Source: Warburgia ugandensis | Lineage: Eukaryota > Streptophyta > Magnoliopsida > Canellales > Canellaceae | Assembly: GCA_035236585.1 (NCBI GenBank) | Contig: CP141127.1 | Coordinates: forward strand, 45,770,001 to 45,834,000 | Direction of reading: 5' to 3' | DNA length: 64,000 nt | Shown: positions 50,765-63,245 of the stretch, one piece after another | Position numbering within the stretch: the stretch's first letter is position 1 | Layout: each line of letters starts with the position of its first letter | The notes under the pieces: model-generated | Databases searched by the model: none | What the model was told of the DNA's origin: nothing | Seen by the model: only the letters and a program-made list of their open reading frames with translations | Program-made: the position numbers and the translations under genes

Positions 50765-50981
50765 ACTCTGTCAATTCCGATCCCCAGCCCGAATGAAAAA
50801 GGAGGAGGGTATTGTGTCAAGTGCTAGTTGGCAAGCAAGAAATTGAAGATGATTTTGTTATTTCTTTCCTACTTGCAAATAAATATGCATTTATATATTA
50901 GTTTTATAAGTAAGAAATGAAAATCATCTCCCGCTTCTTAAAAGTATGGAAACCCTAACAGGACATGAATTCAAAACTAGA
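50765..50981 (+). mobile_element. 5'-end-only RTE LINE copy with 18-bp TSD
   Basis: It starts actctgtcaattccgatccc, the same 5' end as the LINE at 6284. It carries one 138-bp-type hairpin unit and stops near the place where the ORF would begin (acaggacatgaattcaaaac). Flanking 18-mers agaaagattatgagagaa (50747-50764) and agaaagcttatgagagaa (50982-50999) differ at one base. The inverted arm shows the uninterrupted site near 49515-49545 (reverse strand). There is no 3' LINE tail. Confidence 0.85.
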
Positions 50982-53064
50982 GAAAGCTTATGAGAGAAGT
51001 TCAATTCACATGCCACGGGATCATATACAGTGAAAGCTTCTAAAAAATGAAAGAAGATTGGGACCGACATGAAGACTTTTTGCTTAATTTATCTCTCTTA
51101 CTCAAAGAAGACCAATGATTGGATGTCTTATCCATGAAAAGGTAGTGAAGTCGACATGAAACATATGAAGATCAGAAAGAATCAAGACCATTCATTTTAG
51201 AGAAATCCAATCTAATGGTGGAGAGCAAATGTGGTTGAATGAAGATCTACATGTCCTAAAGGAATCCCATCCTTTTAGGATAGGCTAAGCATGATCTAAT
51301 GGGTAGAAATGAAGTGACAAGTTAAAAACCCTTGCCACCTTTTCCATATTGGTAGGTCAACCCAAAACCGTAGAAAAGGAAGATTTCAACCACCCAGCCT
51401 TTTCTAATGGCCCATGCATCTTAAGGTTTCTAAAAACACTACACACACACAATACCCATTTCCACTCCCCTCTTGTACTTTATAATTTTGGAAACCACCT
51501 ACTTTCCATCTCTTTCCTTCCCCACTTTTCCCTTTCCTTCCTTAGCTATTTCCATTCCGTTCTTTCTCCTTCCATCCTATCTCTTTCTATTTTCCACTCC
51601 TCTACTTTCATCAAATTCCCTTGATTCTCTCCCAATCTTCTTCTCTTCCTTCCCCCCTTAGAAACTATCTTTACTATTTACCTAATATGCTTTCCTAACC
51701 ACCCTTATCCCTTTCCCTTCCCCACTTTGCTATCCCATCTCATTTCCAAACTCCATTTCACATCAAATACTAACTCCTATTTGAATTCCATGCCTAGCCT
51801 CTTCCCTAGCCCTCTTCTTCTTATCTTCATTTCATCCATTGTATCTCAATCCTTTCTCTTTTCTCCCTTAGATCTTAGCCATCCATCCTGAGGGCTTCCA
51901 CTCCTTAACTCTATAAATAAGAGGTGAAGGAGAAGAAAAAATCTTATCTCTTACCTTTCCCTTAACCATAAAGCTAAACCTATGAGAAATGGAGGGAGAG
52001 AGATCATCTTTTCCAAAACTCTCACATGATCTAATTCAAGAGGTAAGGAAGCTCATCCATTCCTACTTCCCTTCTACTATCATTCTTTCTTTCATCCCCC
52101 ACTATCTTCTTCCTCTATCTTTCCTCGTCTTCCACTCACACACATCACTTGTCTATCGATCTCTTCCACCAACCCCTTCTCTATCACCTAGCTCTTAGAT
52201 GCTCCAATCTCTCCAACTTGTCCATGAATGCACCAAACATTCCCTCTATCTTTCATCTTCACTCACACATTCCACTATGTCATCTCTTCCCTTTCACTCT
52301 TTGTCACTTATATGCACTGTGACGACCCGGGTTTTCTCATGCATTTTTAAATGCAAGATCTAAATTACTAAGGCGGGATGCATCCCTATTTGAAAACCAT
52401 TTTATAAAAACCATGCAATGCAGGTGAAAACCTTTTGTTTTAAACTCATTTTGAAAACTCCAAGTGTCATTTGCCTTCATAACAATCAAAGTAGTTTTTG
52501 AAAAACTTCAGAAATCATAAATGTTTTTCCCCAGGTCCATCCAGTCACAGTACATAGTCCAACTATAAATAAATACAAATACATGTCCAAAGGGTTGAGA
52601 GTTTACTTACATTTATAATTGTCTCCTATTTGATTCACTTGCTCGTAGCACTAATATCTCCTGAGACGTCTTCTATTTCTGAGTGGAACTATCCTGAAAA
52701 ATGTTAAGGATAGGGTGAGTATATACTATACTCAGTAGGAGTCTATCACTACTAGTTTTGCAATGCATGCTATGTTTAAAATCATATGCTCTTTAAAACA
52801 TGTGCATGTTCGAGCAACCATGTTCAATATCGATATTACAAACCACTATCGGATTGAAATACTGACGACTTAAAGAATAGCATAATCCAAGTCGAAAGTA
52901 TCATATATCATAAACATAAAGATATGCATAATATGCTCAACTGAATCCAACTCATGGATATCTGGTGTGGTATGGTCGACCAAACCCTTGTTGTTGGAAA
53001 AAAACTCGATCAAGGTGGAAACTCCATTGCTAAGGCCGGAAAGAAGAGAGGAAATGGGAGAATG

Positions 53065-55696
53065 TATAATGACTCCAATTTTGTAATATTGAAATTCCAA
53101 ATTTAGCAATGAAAAGATCAGTTTTTAAAGATAAGGGCATTTTAGTCATTTTACTATTCACCTTAACTGAACCCAGGAATTTGGTCCTAAAAGTGGTTCC
53201 ATTAGATGTATCTCATAAAAAGGAATCCAACGAGACCAAAATCACCTAAAACGGAGTTAAAATGAGCAAGTTATGGCCCTTTGAAGTTCAGGGGCAAAAA
53301 TGTAATTTTTACAACAAAAAAAAAACGGTTTTAGCCTGCAAAACACAGGGGCCCATTTTGATACGGGCACCCTTCATCTTCAACCTCTAGAGGGTTCTAG
53401 AACGGAGGTGATTGGAGGAGAAATCACCGCCCTTCTGGAGGTTTCTCCACCGCCATTCAAAGACGGTGAGAGCCCCCTCCAGAACCCTCTCTTAGCTCTA
53501 TAAATAGAGCTCTTGGGCGCCTCTAATGGCAGCCCAAAATTTTGAAGAAAAACTAGTCATGGAGCAGTGACCTAGAGGGGAAAACAAGGAGAAAAACCCA
53601 GCAACGAGCCAGGTACGTCCAAGATCGCTCAAAACCCATCTCCACCATAGTTCCAGGAATGATTTCCCTAGATTTTTGCATGAAAAACCATGCAAAACGG
53701 AGCCCAGGAGAGCCACCAAGGACCCAAGGACGTCCCCTGGGCCGCATTGGTTTGACAGGGTCGAACCAGGGTGTCCTGAGGACGACCCGGTTCCCCAACG
53801 AACAAGACGATCCAATAGGAACGTCACACGTCGTCCTGCATCGACCCCAGTTTGAAAAACCAAACGGGCGCGTCCAAGGACGCGCTCGCAAAAGGGACAG
53901 TCGGGCGGAAAACCCGGCCTGTCTGCAGACGCGCCCGCTGAGGCGCATGCCGCAGACGTGCAATGCACTAGTGCTGCGGGTTTTTCGTTCCTTAAGGAAG
54001 CCAGGGCGCACAACACAGTCGCGTAGCGCCTTAGCATTCCGTTTTTTTCATTCTTAAAACTCTATGTATGTGCGACACTAAAACACTTATAACTTAAGAT
54101 CTAGAGCTCCGATTGAGGTGCCGCAAAAGGCGTTGTGTCCGTGTCGATGATGCGGACACATCAAAACTATAAAATCCCTTATCAAGGTCCAATAAAAGGG
54201 GGGCATGACCCTTAGAATAGGATGGTGGCGCGTGGCCACTAGAACTTTGAAAAACTGAGGATACCAAGGCCCAATTAGGACCTTAGGACACCCATAGGCA
54301 TAGGGATGGACCCCTAATGCCTATGTAATAAGACCAATTACTCTACAACCCATAAAAGATAGGCCAAACTAACCTTGATTCCCCAAACCATGATCAGGAG
54401 CGTCCGAGGACAAAAGGGTTAGCGCGGCCTAGCCAGGTAGGTGCTCTATCACTATTAGATTATTTTAAAAGAACTATTATTGTTTTGAGAACATATGTTT
54501 TAAATATATGACTTGTTTAGCATGACTTAATTCAGCATGCATGATAAATACTTTGTACATAGATATGTTTTGTAAAATGATTGCATGTACATTATGCACA
54601 TATATGTTTTGCAAACAAGTGCATACATTGCATGATTTAATTACTTGCAAAGATTGCATGTCCTTGAGGGTTGCCAAAAGACGCTGGAGTGCCGAGGGCC
54701 AGGCAGCTGTGAGGGACCCAAAGAGGACAGGTTTTGAAAAGAGGTTTTGGCTTATTTGATCTTATGTGATTTGGGCTAGTAAGCCCGTGGGTTCTATGCC
54801 GAGGGGTCTTGGTTGGCCACCAGGCCTCTACCACTATTAGGTGGATGTGTACCACACCCAAAAAGAGGTAAGTCCCTACGTCGACTGCATGTGGTACAGG
54901 GGGCTACCACTGGTGTCACGGCACTGGGTCGACGTGTCATAAGCCCCATGGAGGGTATGACCGAGTGTCCTCAGGTACTCGGGGACCACAGGGCGAGGAG
55001 GTCATGGGCATAGTTGGACCCTATGGTTTTGTGGAGTTATTTGCATTGCATATGGCATGATATGGGTTGGTCGACCATACCATACTAGATATCCATGAGT
55101 TGGATTCCATGAAGCAACTAATGCATATCATAATGTTCTGATATATATGTATATGATACTTTCGATTTTGGATTATGTGATCCTTTAAGTCGTTAGTATT
55201 TCAGTTTGACATTGGATTTTGATATCAATATTGAACTTGAGTATTCAGATATGCACATGTTTTGAAAGAGCATATGATTTTAAAACATCTCATGCATTAT
55301 AAAACTAGTAGTGATAGGCTCCTACTCAGTATAGTATATACTCACCCAATCCTCAACATTTTTCATATACAAAGTAAATACTTAAGCGCAAGGAACGCTT
55401 GTGCTAGGAACCATCCAGACTAAGTACAAGTAAGTAAAACCCTTACCTTATCTTTCAATGTTACTTGATTGTAGTTACTCTCTAATAGCTGGGGCTGTGA
55501 CTAACACTTTCTTGGGAATAATGTTGATTCAAAAACTTTGCCATGGCTAAATAAATTGAGAATGTGTTTTGACACTCGGGGTTTTTATGAAAGATTGTTT
55601 TCCAAAAGAAAAAGATTTTCATGCATCTCATACTTATAAAACAAGAGATCTCGCCTTTTATCAAAATTGCATCATATAAAAACCAGGGTCGTGACA
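53065..55696 (+). mobile_element. Solo LTR of family B (B1) with 5-bp TSD gaatg
   Basis: It starts tataatgactccaattttg (TGTAATG with one change) and ends ccagggtcgtgaca. It is flanked by gaatg at 53060-53064 and 55697-55701. The other LTR of the host element has the uninterrupted site gggagaatggtcggcccgac (about 61842-61861). Its first half (to about 54430) equals B2. Its second half (54430-55696) resembles the same part of family A in the same direction, as in A2 (41440-42734). Frames at 53498-54057 and 54477-55757 are not conserved. Confidence 0.93.
53499..53506 (+). promoter_or_regulatory. TATA box of family B LTR
   Basis: tataaata lies in a palindromic gagct...agctc setting (agctctataaatagagctct). 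The same site is present in B2 on the minus strand at 10038-10044. It lies about 430 bp into the LTR, near the equivalent position in family A. Confidence 0.55.
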
Positions 55697-56244
55697 GAAT
55701 GGCAGGCCCGACTAAGGCTTGGTCGTTGCCGGAATTTGTAGAGAGATTGGTTTCCAATTTTTACCAGAAACCCCAGCCTCAAACAGCTGGAAAAAAACGC
55801 CAAAAAACATGTTTTTTGGAGAGGGGAGATGGGGTTTTTATAGAGGGGAGAAGGCGGTGCCCCTCAATGGCGGTGCCGCCCTTTCCCCTGGGGTTTTCCA
55901 AAGAATTTGGGATTGCGGGTTTCTGGAGGGGTCTAGAGGTTGAAGACGACAGGGGGTGCCGTTATCAAAACGGCCCCCTGCGTTTTTCGTCCTTTTTTGT
56001 TTTTCTGTTTAAATTCCAAATCTGCCCCTGATCTTTAAATGGCCGTAACTTCTTCATACGAACTCTGTTTTGGGTGATTTTTGAGGCATTGGATTCCATT
56101 TTTTGAGTAGAATCTAATGGTACTAAGTTTCCTCACAAATTCCTTAGTTTACTATTTTAAATAAAGTGAAACATTTAACTCAGTTCATTTCCTATAGAAT
56201 GTCCAATTTTTGTTAAAAATGGCGTAAATTGCTCGGGCAGTACA

Positions 56245-56264
56245 TTATTACCCCCTTAAAAGAA
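56245..56264 (-). promoter_or_regulatory. Polypurine tract of the 52318-62395 element
   Basis: The minus strand reads TTCTTTTAAGGGGGTAATAA directly before the LTR. Just upstream (56265-56285) is GGAATTTCGAGGACAAAAT. The combination FRGQNSF-like coding tail plus AAGGGGG tract is typical of Del/Tekay chromoviruses, so it supports the lineage although pol is absent. Confidence 0.75.
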
Positions 56265-59200
56265 TTTTGTCCTCGAAATTCCATAAATCATCATCTTCAA
56301 GGTATTTGTCTCTTAGATAACCTCTTGGTGAATGCATTCTCCCCTTAGGAATCAAATCTAGGCTCAACCTCAATTTATCATTTTTATTGTTCCTTCTACA
56401 AGGCCTTACCTATAAGGGCCGCTTTCGCTGTGTACTCTGATGCATACTCTTATACGTGCCAGTTTAACGATGCCAGTTTCTAGGGTTAATTCATCTATCT
56501 CGAAATCTTTAGATACCTACACTTTTCTCATCATGTATAGGATAGTCTCCTCGTAGGATCATGCTTCTTTATTCATGTATAAATTACTCCATACTTCTTT
56601 GAGATGATATGATCTTATTTCTCCTATTTTTGAATATCATAGGATAATCCCTTTCATCTAGTGATCTCTTTCATCATCCACAAGTCCAAAAATTACCTTC
56701 TTTCTTTTGTGTCTAACTTTGCTTCTTATCTTTTATATTTGTCCCCAAGATACTTCAATAACTGATATGGTATTATGTGCTCTACAGCCAAACTCTTAAT
56801 TAACTTCAAATTTCAACTATCTGTCGTTTTCCATATGTGACTTGATTCCTCGACCAAGGTTACATTCAAAATAAAATCATGAAAGCCAATTAGTAGCATC
56901 TTCCATCGAGGACCTTATCATATACTGAAAGTAAAATGTCCTAACTCTATATCCATTTTCATAATAATTGAATTCATTAAGCACTTTCCTCTGTGAAGAT
57001 TTTATCCAAACTCAAGTCGATTCATCATCATGGGTCAAATGTCCTCATCCAGAGGCCTATCTCACTATTCATATCAATTTGTCATTAGGATTTTCAATAA
57101 TGTTCCTATTCATGCAAAGCAAAAAGTCTCTTATTCATAACCGAGTACCCTTAGGTCATGATTGAATCCTTTGTCATCATCCTCTTTGTCCTTTCTTTGC
57201 TTGATGGTTTTCTTTGTAACCTTTCAGTCCAAAAGTTTTATACTCAATCCAGTAGGGTTAGTCCTTCTTCAATTGATTTTTTGTACTTGGTATATGCTCA
57301 TAACAACTAACTATTTGTCTAAAGGTAATGTAACATTAAATCTTACCTTTTCTCCTTCAATTCCCTATATCAATATATTGTGCAATCTTTTATCAAGGTT
57401 TTATCGTCAATCATGCACTCTATATTGTCAGGAGATATCCTCATAAGTAGTGTTTTTCTCAATTCCTCAAATTTTATCCTTCAAGTGCCTCCTCATACTT
57501 AGCTTACAATAGCAATTCTCGTTCAATAGCTACTACATCAAGTTATGCTGAAGCTGTTAAATCATCAAATTTGAAAAACACCCAGGTAAGCATGGAACAT
57601 ATAGAAAGACTTTATTTGATTACCTATTGATCTCTTTCCAGACATATCTTTGTCATAAGCTCAAGGGTCTCTAAAGTGATCGATACTTATCTACCTTTCT
57701 TTTCAATCCAAGTCAGCAGCATCTTTCAGACCCACCGTGATTTCTATGGTTTGTTATGGTATCCATTTAGGTTTGGAAAAATCTGTCTCACTGGTGGAGA
57801 TCGCTCCTTATTTTTGCTTTTGTCTCAGTTGTTACTGTATTTATTGTACTTGTAGCTCCTCCATGATGTGGCCTAATCAACTCACCTCATACCCTCAAAT
57901 GACTTAGTCTAATAAGTAACTTCTTTTAGGTAGAACTCATATCCAAATACTTATAGTATCCCTCCGAGTATATAACTTCAACTACTAACATAATTGATCA
58001 AATAGGGTGGGATACCTTTATTTAGTTCAACAGTACTCTAAAAATAATGGTCTTAAGATATTTACTCTTCTGAATCTATGATAGCAAGACCTTAATTTGA
58101 CCCTTGATGGTACCCTTCTTGCTAAATGGACAAGTCACTGTCCTAGCTTAATTCCTTTTTCAATATACTTTATTGGCAAGGTGGGATATTACCAAATTTT
58201 CCTTTTTATTACATCCATTGGTGTTCCCCATAAGCTAATGGATCTAATAAGATTCTAATTACAATAATTGATATCAACCATTTGTAGAATTTAATTTCTA
58301 GTTGGTCACCCTTCCTCTTTGGAAATTTTTGTGCAGCATAATGTCCTTTCATTCAATGCTCTACTCAAAGTCTTAAACCCCATATACTTTCTCTCTTTTA
58401 TACTCTTTTACAATAAGATCACCAACTCATCTATCATCATTCCTTTGCATTTGTTTGATCTACCTTCCTATAGGATTCAAGATGATACAATTGTATGTAT
58501 CTCCATAAAGTCATGATCTCCTTCTTTTGACTATTCAATATTCATTGAATACTGGTAGTTACATCTCTATCTCTTTCTTTCTTTTCTTCAAAATCCTCAC
58601 TTTTGTCTTCCTAGATCAATGTCTTCATGTGCTTTGTTGCATATAATCGATACTTCATCTCTTCCTTAACGTAACATATATGATAATCTGAATGCTTCTT
58701 AGAAATTCTAAATTGTCTTAAGATCATTGAAATCCTCAATTGCCTATAGCCTCAATAAAATTCATACAATGTCTTAATAATGGCATTGACGTTTTGGTCA
58801 TGCTATACTTTTCTTACAAGTTCATGTTAGGATCAATCTATTATCATCCCTAGTGTTATCATCAAAATCTTTTGATAACTCAGTCGAATTCATTTCCTTA
58901 TCATATTCGTGTTATGTTTCTCTTAATCACATAATATGTCACTAGTGTACATCTTCTGATTTGCTCCATAATACTCAGGTAGTTATTATTCGATAGTTCT
59001 CCACTCTTCATAAGATTCCAATTAAGGTATCCAAAATTGAACTAAGTCTTTCAGGATCCATACCTTTGTGATCTAGTACGAGTCACAGTTATCTCCTAAT
59101 ATGATCTTGCATTCTCATCCCTCTTAGATTATCATCAAAATCTTCTCAAAGTCTGTCTTTTACATCCCTTATCATACTCATATCATATCCCTTGTGATAG

Positions 59201-59635
59201 TGTGCTCACATTCCGATATTCTTTATGATGGTAAGATAGCCATCTAGGTTTTTCAATGTTCTCACCTTTGATGAGATTACTTTATTGCAGGTCAGATCTA
59301 TCTACTAACAGGTCCACTAACATCCTCATTCCTCATTCTCATAATATGATCCATATATGAGCTTTTATATTTGCACTATACAACAATCCTTGATCCTTAA
59401 GTTGTCTTAGACTAGATTTTGGATAAGGGTTGCACTATCCTCTGCTTAATTATTTGTTAAACCAAGCTGTGTTTCACCTATTTATTTATGGTGAACTGCC
59501 TTGAGCATTACTATTGTAATCCTCAAATAGAAGTAGTCATCTCTCCTACTTCAATTTTTACTACTTCTTCTTGATTTTCTCTATTGTCCATGACCCTTGG
59601 ACATGCTGGACTGGCTGTGAAAGGATAAAATCTGG
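56265..59635 (-). mobile_element. Internal region without coding capacity
   Basis: About 3.4 kb lie between the LTRs, against 5 kb or more in autonomous chromoviruses. I could not find gag, protease, RT, RNase H, integrase or chromodomain motifs on either strand. Plus-strand frames at 56968-58516 are short and in the antisense direction. The PBS-proximal part (59480-59545) is shared with 14935-14979. Confidence 0.7.
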
Positions 59636-59647
59636 GCTTTGATACCA
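59636..59647 (-). promoter_or_regulatory. Primer-binding site for initiator tRNA-Met
   Basis: The minus strand reads TGGTATCAAAGC, matching the usual plant TGGTATCAGAGC at 11 of 12 bases. It lies two bases inside the LTR end (tgtgacgaccc at 59650). It shows which LTR is the 5' one. Confidence 0.88.
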
Positions 59648-62600
59648 ACTGTGACGACCCGGGTTTTCTCATGCATTTTTAAATGCAAGATCTAAATTCC
59701 TAAGGCGGGATGCATCCCTATTTGAAAACCATTTTATAAAAACCATGCAATGCAGTGGAAAACCTTTTGTTTTAAATCCATTTTGAAAACCCCGAGTGTC
59801 ATTTGCCTTCATAACAATCAAAGTAGTTTTTGAAAAACTTCAGAAATCATAAATGTTTTTCCCTAGGTCCATCCAGTCACAGTACACAGTCCAACTGTAA
59901 ATAAATACAAATACATGTCCAAAGGGTTGAGAGTTTACTTACATGTATAGTTGTCTCCTATTTGATTCACTTGCTCGTAGCACTAATATCTCCTGAGATG
60001 TCTTCTATTTGTGAGTGGAATACTCAGTAGGAGTCTATCACTACTAGTTTTGCAATGCATGCTATGTTTAAAATCACATGCTCTTTAAAACATGTGCATG
60101 TTTGAACAACCATGTTCAATATCGATATTACAAACCACTGTCGGATTGAAATACTGACGACTTAAAGAATGGCATAATCCAAGTCGAAAGTATCATATAT
60201 CATAAACATAATGATATGCATAATATGCTCAACTGAATCCAACTCATGGATATCTGGTATGGTATGGTCGACCAACCTCATGTCGTGCCATATGCAATGC
60301 AAGTAAATCCACGAAACCATAGGGCCCAAATTATGCCCACGACCTCTCCGCCGTGTGGTCCTCGGGTACTTGGGGACACAGCGTCATAGCCTCCATGGGG
60401 CATATGACACATCGACCTAGTGCCGTGACACCAGTGATAGCCTCCTGTACCACATGCAGTCGACGTAGGGACATGCCCTTTTTGGTCGTGGTACCCAATC
60501 CACCTAGTAGTGGTAGAGGCTGGGAGGCCACCTCAACCCCTCGGTATAGTGCCCACGAGCTTACTAGCCTAAATCATATACGATCAAACAAGCAAAAACA
60601 TCTCTTTTCAAAACTTGTCCTCTTTGGGTCCCTCACAACTGCTTGGCCCTCACAACTGCCTACCCAGCGTCTTTTGGGCACTCCAGTGTCTTTTGGTAAC
60701 CCTCATGGACATGCAATCTTTCAAAAACTCAATGCTCACAAATCATGCAATATATGCATTTGTTTGCAAAACATATCTATGCATAATGTATATGCAATTA
60801 TTTGCAAAACATATCTATGCATAATGCATATGCAAAAATTTGCGAAACATATCTATGTGTGAAGCATTTATCATATGTACGCTGAATTAAGTCATGCTAA
60901 ACAAGTCATATATTTATACTTAAAACATGCATTCTCAAAACAATCATGGCTCTTTTAAAAAGTCTAGTAGCGATAGAGCACCTACCTCAAAGTCTCCTGG
61001 AGTCGCGTCCTTTATCACTTTAACCCGTCCCTGGGTCCCATTTATAAACTCCTGGGTATGAATGACTACAAGGAGTCCTTATTAATTTCAATCCATTTAG
61101 TCATTAGATCGCTAGCTCTGCCTATTGGATCCATGGTCCTTGCCTAATTCATTCGTCAGGCTAGATCCTATGGTGTGGATCTACTTTCCAATAGTTAAAC
61201 TTTGCAATTTATCCTCTAATCTAACTTTAACATCCCATTAGGTCCGCGTGCCCCAGTTCCCAGGACACCCGTGTATCCTAGTTGAACCGCGACCGCCTCA
61301 CGTGCGTACACGCCCAAAGGTTGTGCCAGGGACCGCGTTTTGCATGTGCACATACATGCTCAAGTGATGCGCTATGACGTGCATCATCGCACGGACGCAC
61401 CTTGTAGCATGGCGCATCTCAGCTCTCAGGGCACTCCGTGTATCCTGGTCGAGCCAGGACCCGTGCCCTATGTCACGCGCGCACTCGAAGGCCGCACCTG
61501 GGGCAGTGTACGCACTATCGTACACCTAGAACCCATCCCAGGGACCCAGTTCCTAGTGCACGTGCAGCATGGCGTCCCTGGGACGCCTGGTTCGTGTAGG
61601 GCCGGCCCAAGCCGGCTTGGAACGTTTTCTGGCCAGGAACCCGACTGGAAAACGGCTAGAAAAGACCAGATCCGGCATGGATCTGGCCCTGGGGAAGCAA
61701 AACAGAAAGGAAAAGTAGGAGGGATGGCTTACCTTGCAGCCGGAGATGGTGCTCTTCCCGCCTATCCAAACCCTTGTTGCCAAAAAAAAACTCGATGAAG
61801 GTGGAAACTCTATTGCTAAGGCCAGAAAGAAGAGAGGAAATGGGAGAATGGTCGGCCCGACTAGGGCCTAGCCATTGTAGGAATTTGCAGAGAGACTGGT
61901 TTCCAGTTTTTTCTAGAAACCCCAGTCTCAAACGACTGGCAAAAAAACGCCAGAAAATGTGTTTTTTGTAGAGGGGAGATGGGATTTTTATAGAGGGGAG
62001 AAGGCGGTGCCCCTCAATGGCGGTGCCGCCCTTTCCCTTGGGGTTTTTCTAGAGAATTCAAGATTGAGGGTTTCTGGAGGGGTCTAGAGGTTGAAGACAA
62101 TAGGGGGTGCCGTTATCAAAATGGCCCCCTTCGTTTTTCGTCCTTTTTTGTTTTTCTGTTTAAATTCCAAATCTCCCCTTGATCTTTAAATGGCCGTAAC
62201 TTCTTCATACAAACTCCGTTTTGGGTGATTTTTGAGGCATTGGATTCCATTTTTCGAGTAAAATCTAATGGTACTAAGTTTCCTTACAAATTCCTTTGTT
62301 TACTATTTTAAATAAATTGAAACATTTAACTCAGTTCATTTCCTATAGAATGTCCAATTTTTGTTAAAAATGGCGTAAATTGCTCGGGCATTACATGCAC
62401 CATCCACTCCATGACCTTCCCTCCACTTCTAAATCTTCCACACCCTCATCTTCTATCTTAGATTTCTTACATCTTCTCCTTCTCTCACCTTTCAATTACA
62501 TGCATAACATTTATCTACCTTTCCCTTCCACCTTCAATCTCCATCTTTATTTTACTTTCTTTTCACTTTTGGGATTTGGGAATCTAAGGAGAAAGAAAAA

Positions 62601-62829
62601 CATCTTGGGCCTTTCTATTGGATCCCAAGTTAATTCCAATTCCTAAATCATGGTTGAGAAACAATTTGGGTTTGTGACATGTTGAGTTAATGAGAAATGA
62701 AAAGCTTGGTTATAGATTGTTGTACTTTGGGTTGAATGTAAGTGTATAGGTACCTATTTAGTCACACAACAAGAAAATTGTAAATTAGAGTTCAAGCCCA
62801 AAAAGAAGACAAGGATGTGTAAAGAGCCA

Positions 62830-63245
62830 TGTTTTGTGTAATATTCATCTTTTGACTTAACAATCAAGTCATCAACAAAAATCTCAACTTTTTTATGGAT
62901 CATCTCATGTAGCAAAGTGCTAACTCTTCAATCTAAATTGCAGATGATGTAGCAAAAGACCCTACATGGTGTGACAAGGGTAACCTTATCCTCATCTTTT
63001 ATGGCCATGTGTATCTAATTATGTCATGAAAATCTATCCATTAAGGACAGAAGAGATGGTTGATTGCATTGTTGAACAACATATCAATTTATGGGAGACG
63101 GAAGCTACCTTTAAGGCTTGCTTTCTTTTAAGTCTTTGAAGTTAACATACATTCTTACTCTTTATTCTTTTTTAGGGAACCGTACTATATTAGACGTCCA
63201 CTGTGGGTATTTTGCAACTCTTATGAATTTGACTATGAGTTGTTT
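62830..63245 (-). pseudogene. Tat-lineage reverse transcriptase relic
   Basis: Read on the minus strand from 63245, the pieces are in order. LIVKFIRVAKYPQWTSNIV comes first, then RVRMYVNFKDLKESKP near 63130-63180. LLSLMDRFS follows near 63030-63060, then HMAIKDEDKVTLVTP near 62970-63010. Last is LHEMIHKKVEIFVDDLIVKS near 62850-62912, containing the catalytic VDD (62868-62876). This order and the VDD-LIVKS form are typical of Tat/Ogre-type Ty3/gypsy RT. Frame changes and stops are present. It adjoins Tat-like LTR DNA (E4) at about 62800, which is not the normal order, so a deletion or rearrangement joins them. Confidence 0.85.

Larger units (their letters stand above)
52318..62395 (-). mobile_element. 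Complete but non-coding Ty3/gypsy (Tekay/Del-like) element, TSD tgcac
   Basis: The element starts tgtgacgacccgggttttct and ends ttgctcgggcattaca. It is flanked by tgcac at 52313-52317 and 62396-62400. It consists of the left LTR (52318-56244, its 3' LTR), an internal region (56245-59649) and the right LTR (59650-62395, its 5' LTR). The PBS and a chromovirus-like polypurine tract fix the minus orientation. The left LTR has lost about 1.5 kb (joint near 52984, where sequence equal to 60275 meets sequence equal to 61772) and holds a nested solo LTR of family B. No gag-pol frame remains, so it was either non-autonomous or is heavily decayed. Confidence 0.92.
50429..62800 (+). mobile_element. Inverted Tat-like LTR E4, carrying nested insertions
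   Basis: Positions 50429-52312 and 62401-62800 match the reverse complement of E3 (43280-44034 and 48685-49877). Clear matches include the caccacctta/aaggtggtg pair, gacatgtag/ctacatgtc, aaggaatcccatcc, and the end near caaatcccaaaag. The LTR is interrupted by an RTE fragment (50765-50981) and by the LTR retrotransposon at 52318-62395. Frames at 51349-51661, 51989-52198 and 62380-62646 are pyrimidine-rich shadows. Confidence 0.7.

Noticed and set aside
51349..52198. Pyrimidine-rich frames of 62-91 codons
   Set aside because: Low-complexity translation of the CT-rich part of the inverted LTR E4.
53498..54057. Frames of 132-179 codons on both strands
   Set aside because: They lie wholly within solo LTR B1 and overlap its TATA box; copy B2 keeps only a shifted, shorter frame.
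56968..58516. Possible genes in the internal region of the 10-kb element
   Set aside because: Short frames, antisense to the element, with no motif of gag or pol or any known protein.
61340..61798. 152-codon plus-strand frame
   Set aside because: Antisense to the LTR, broken in the other A copies, no recognisable domain.
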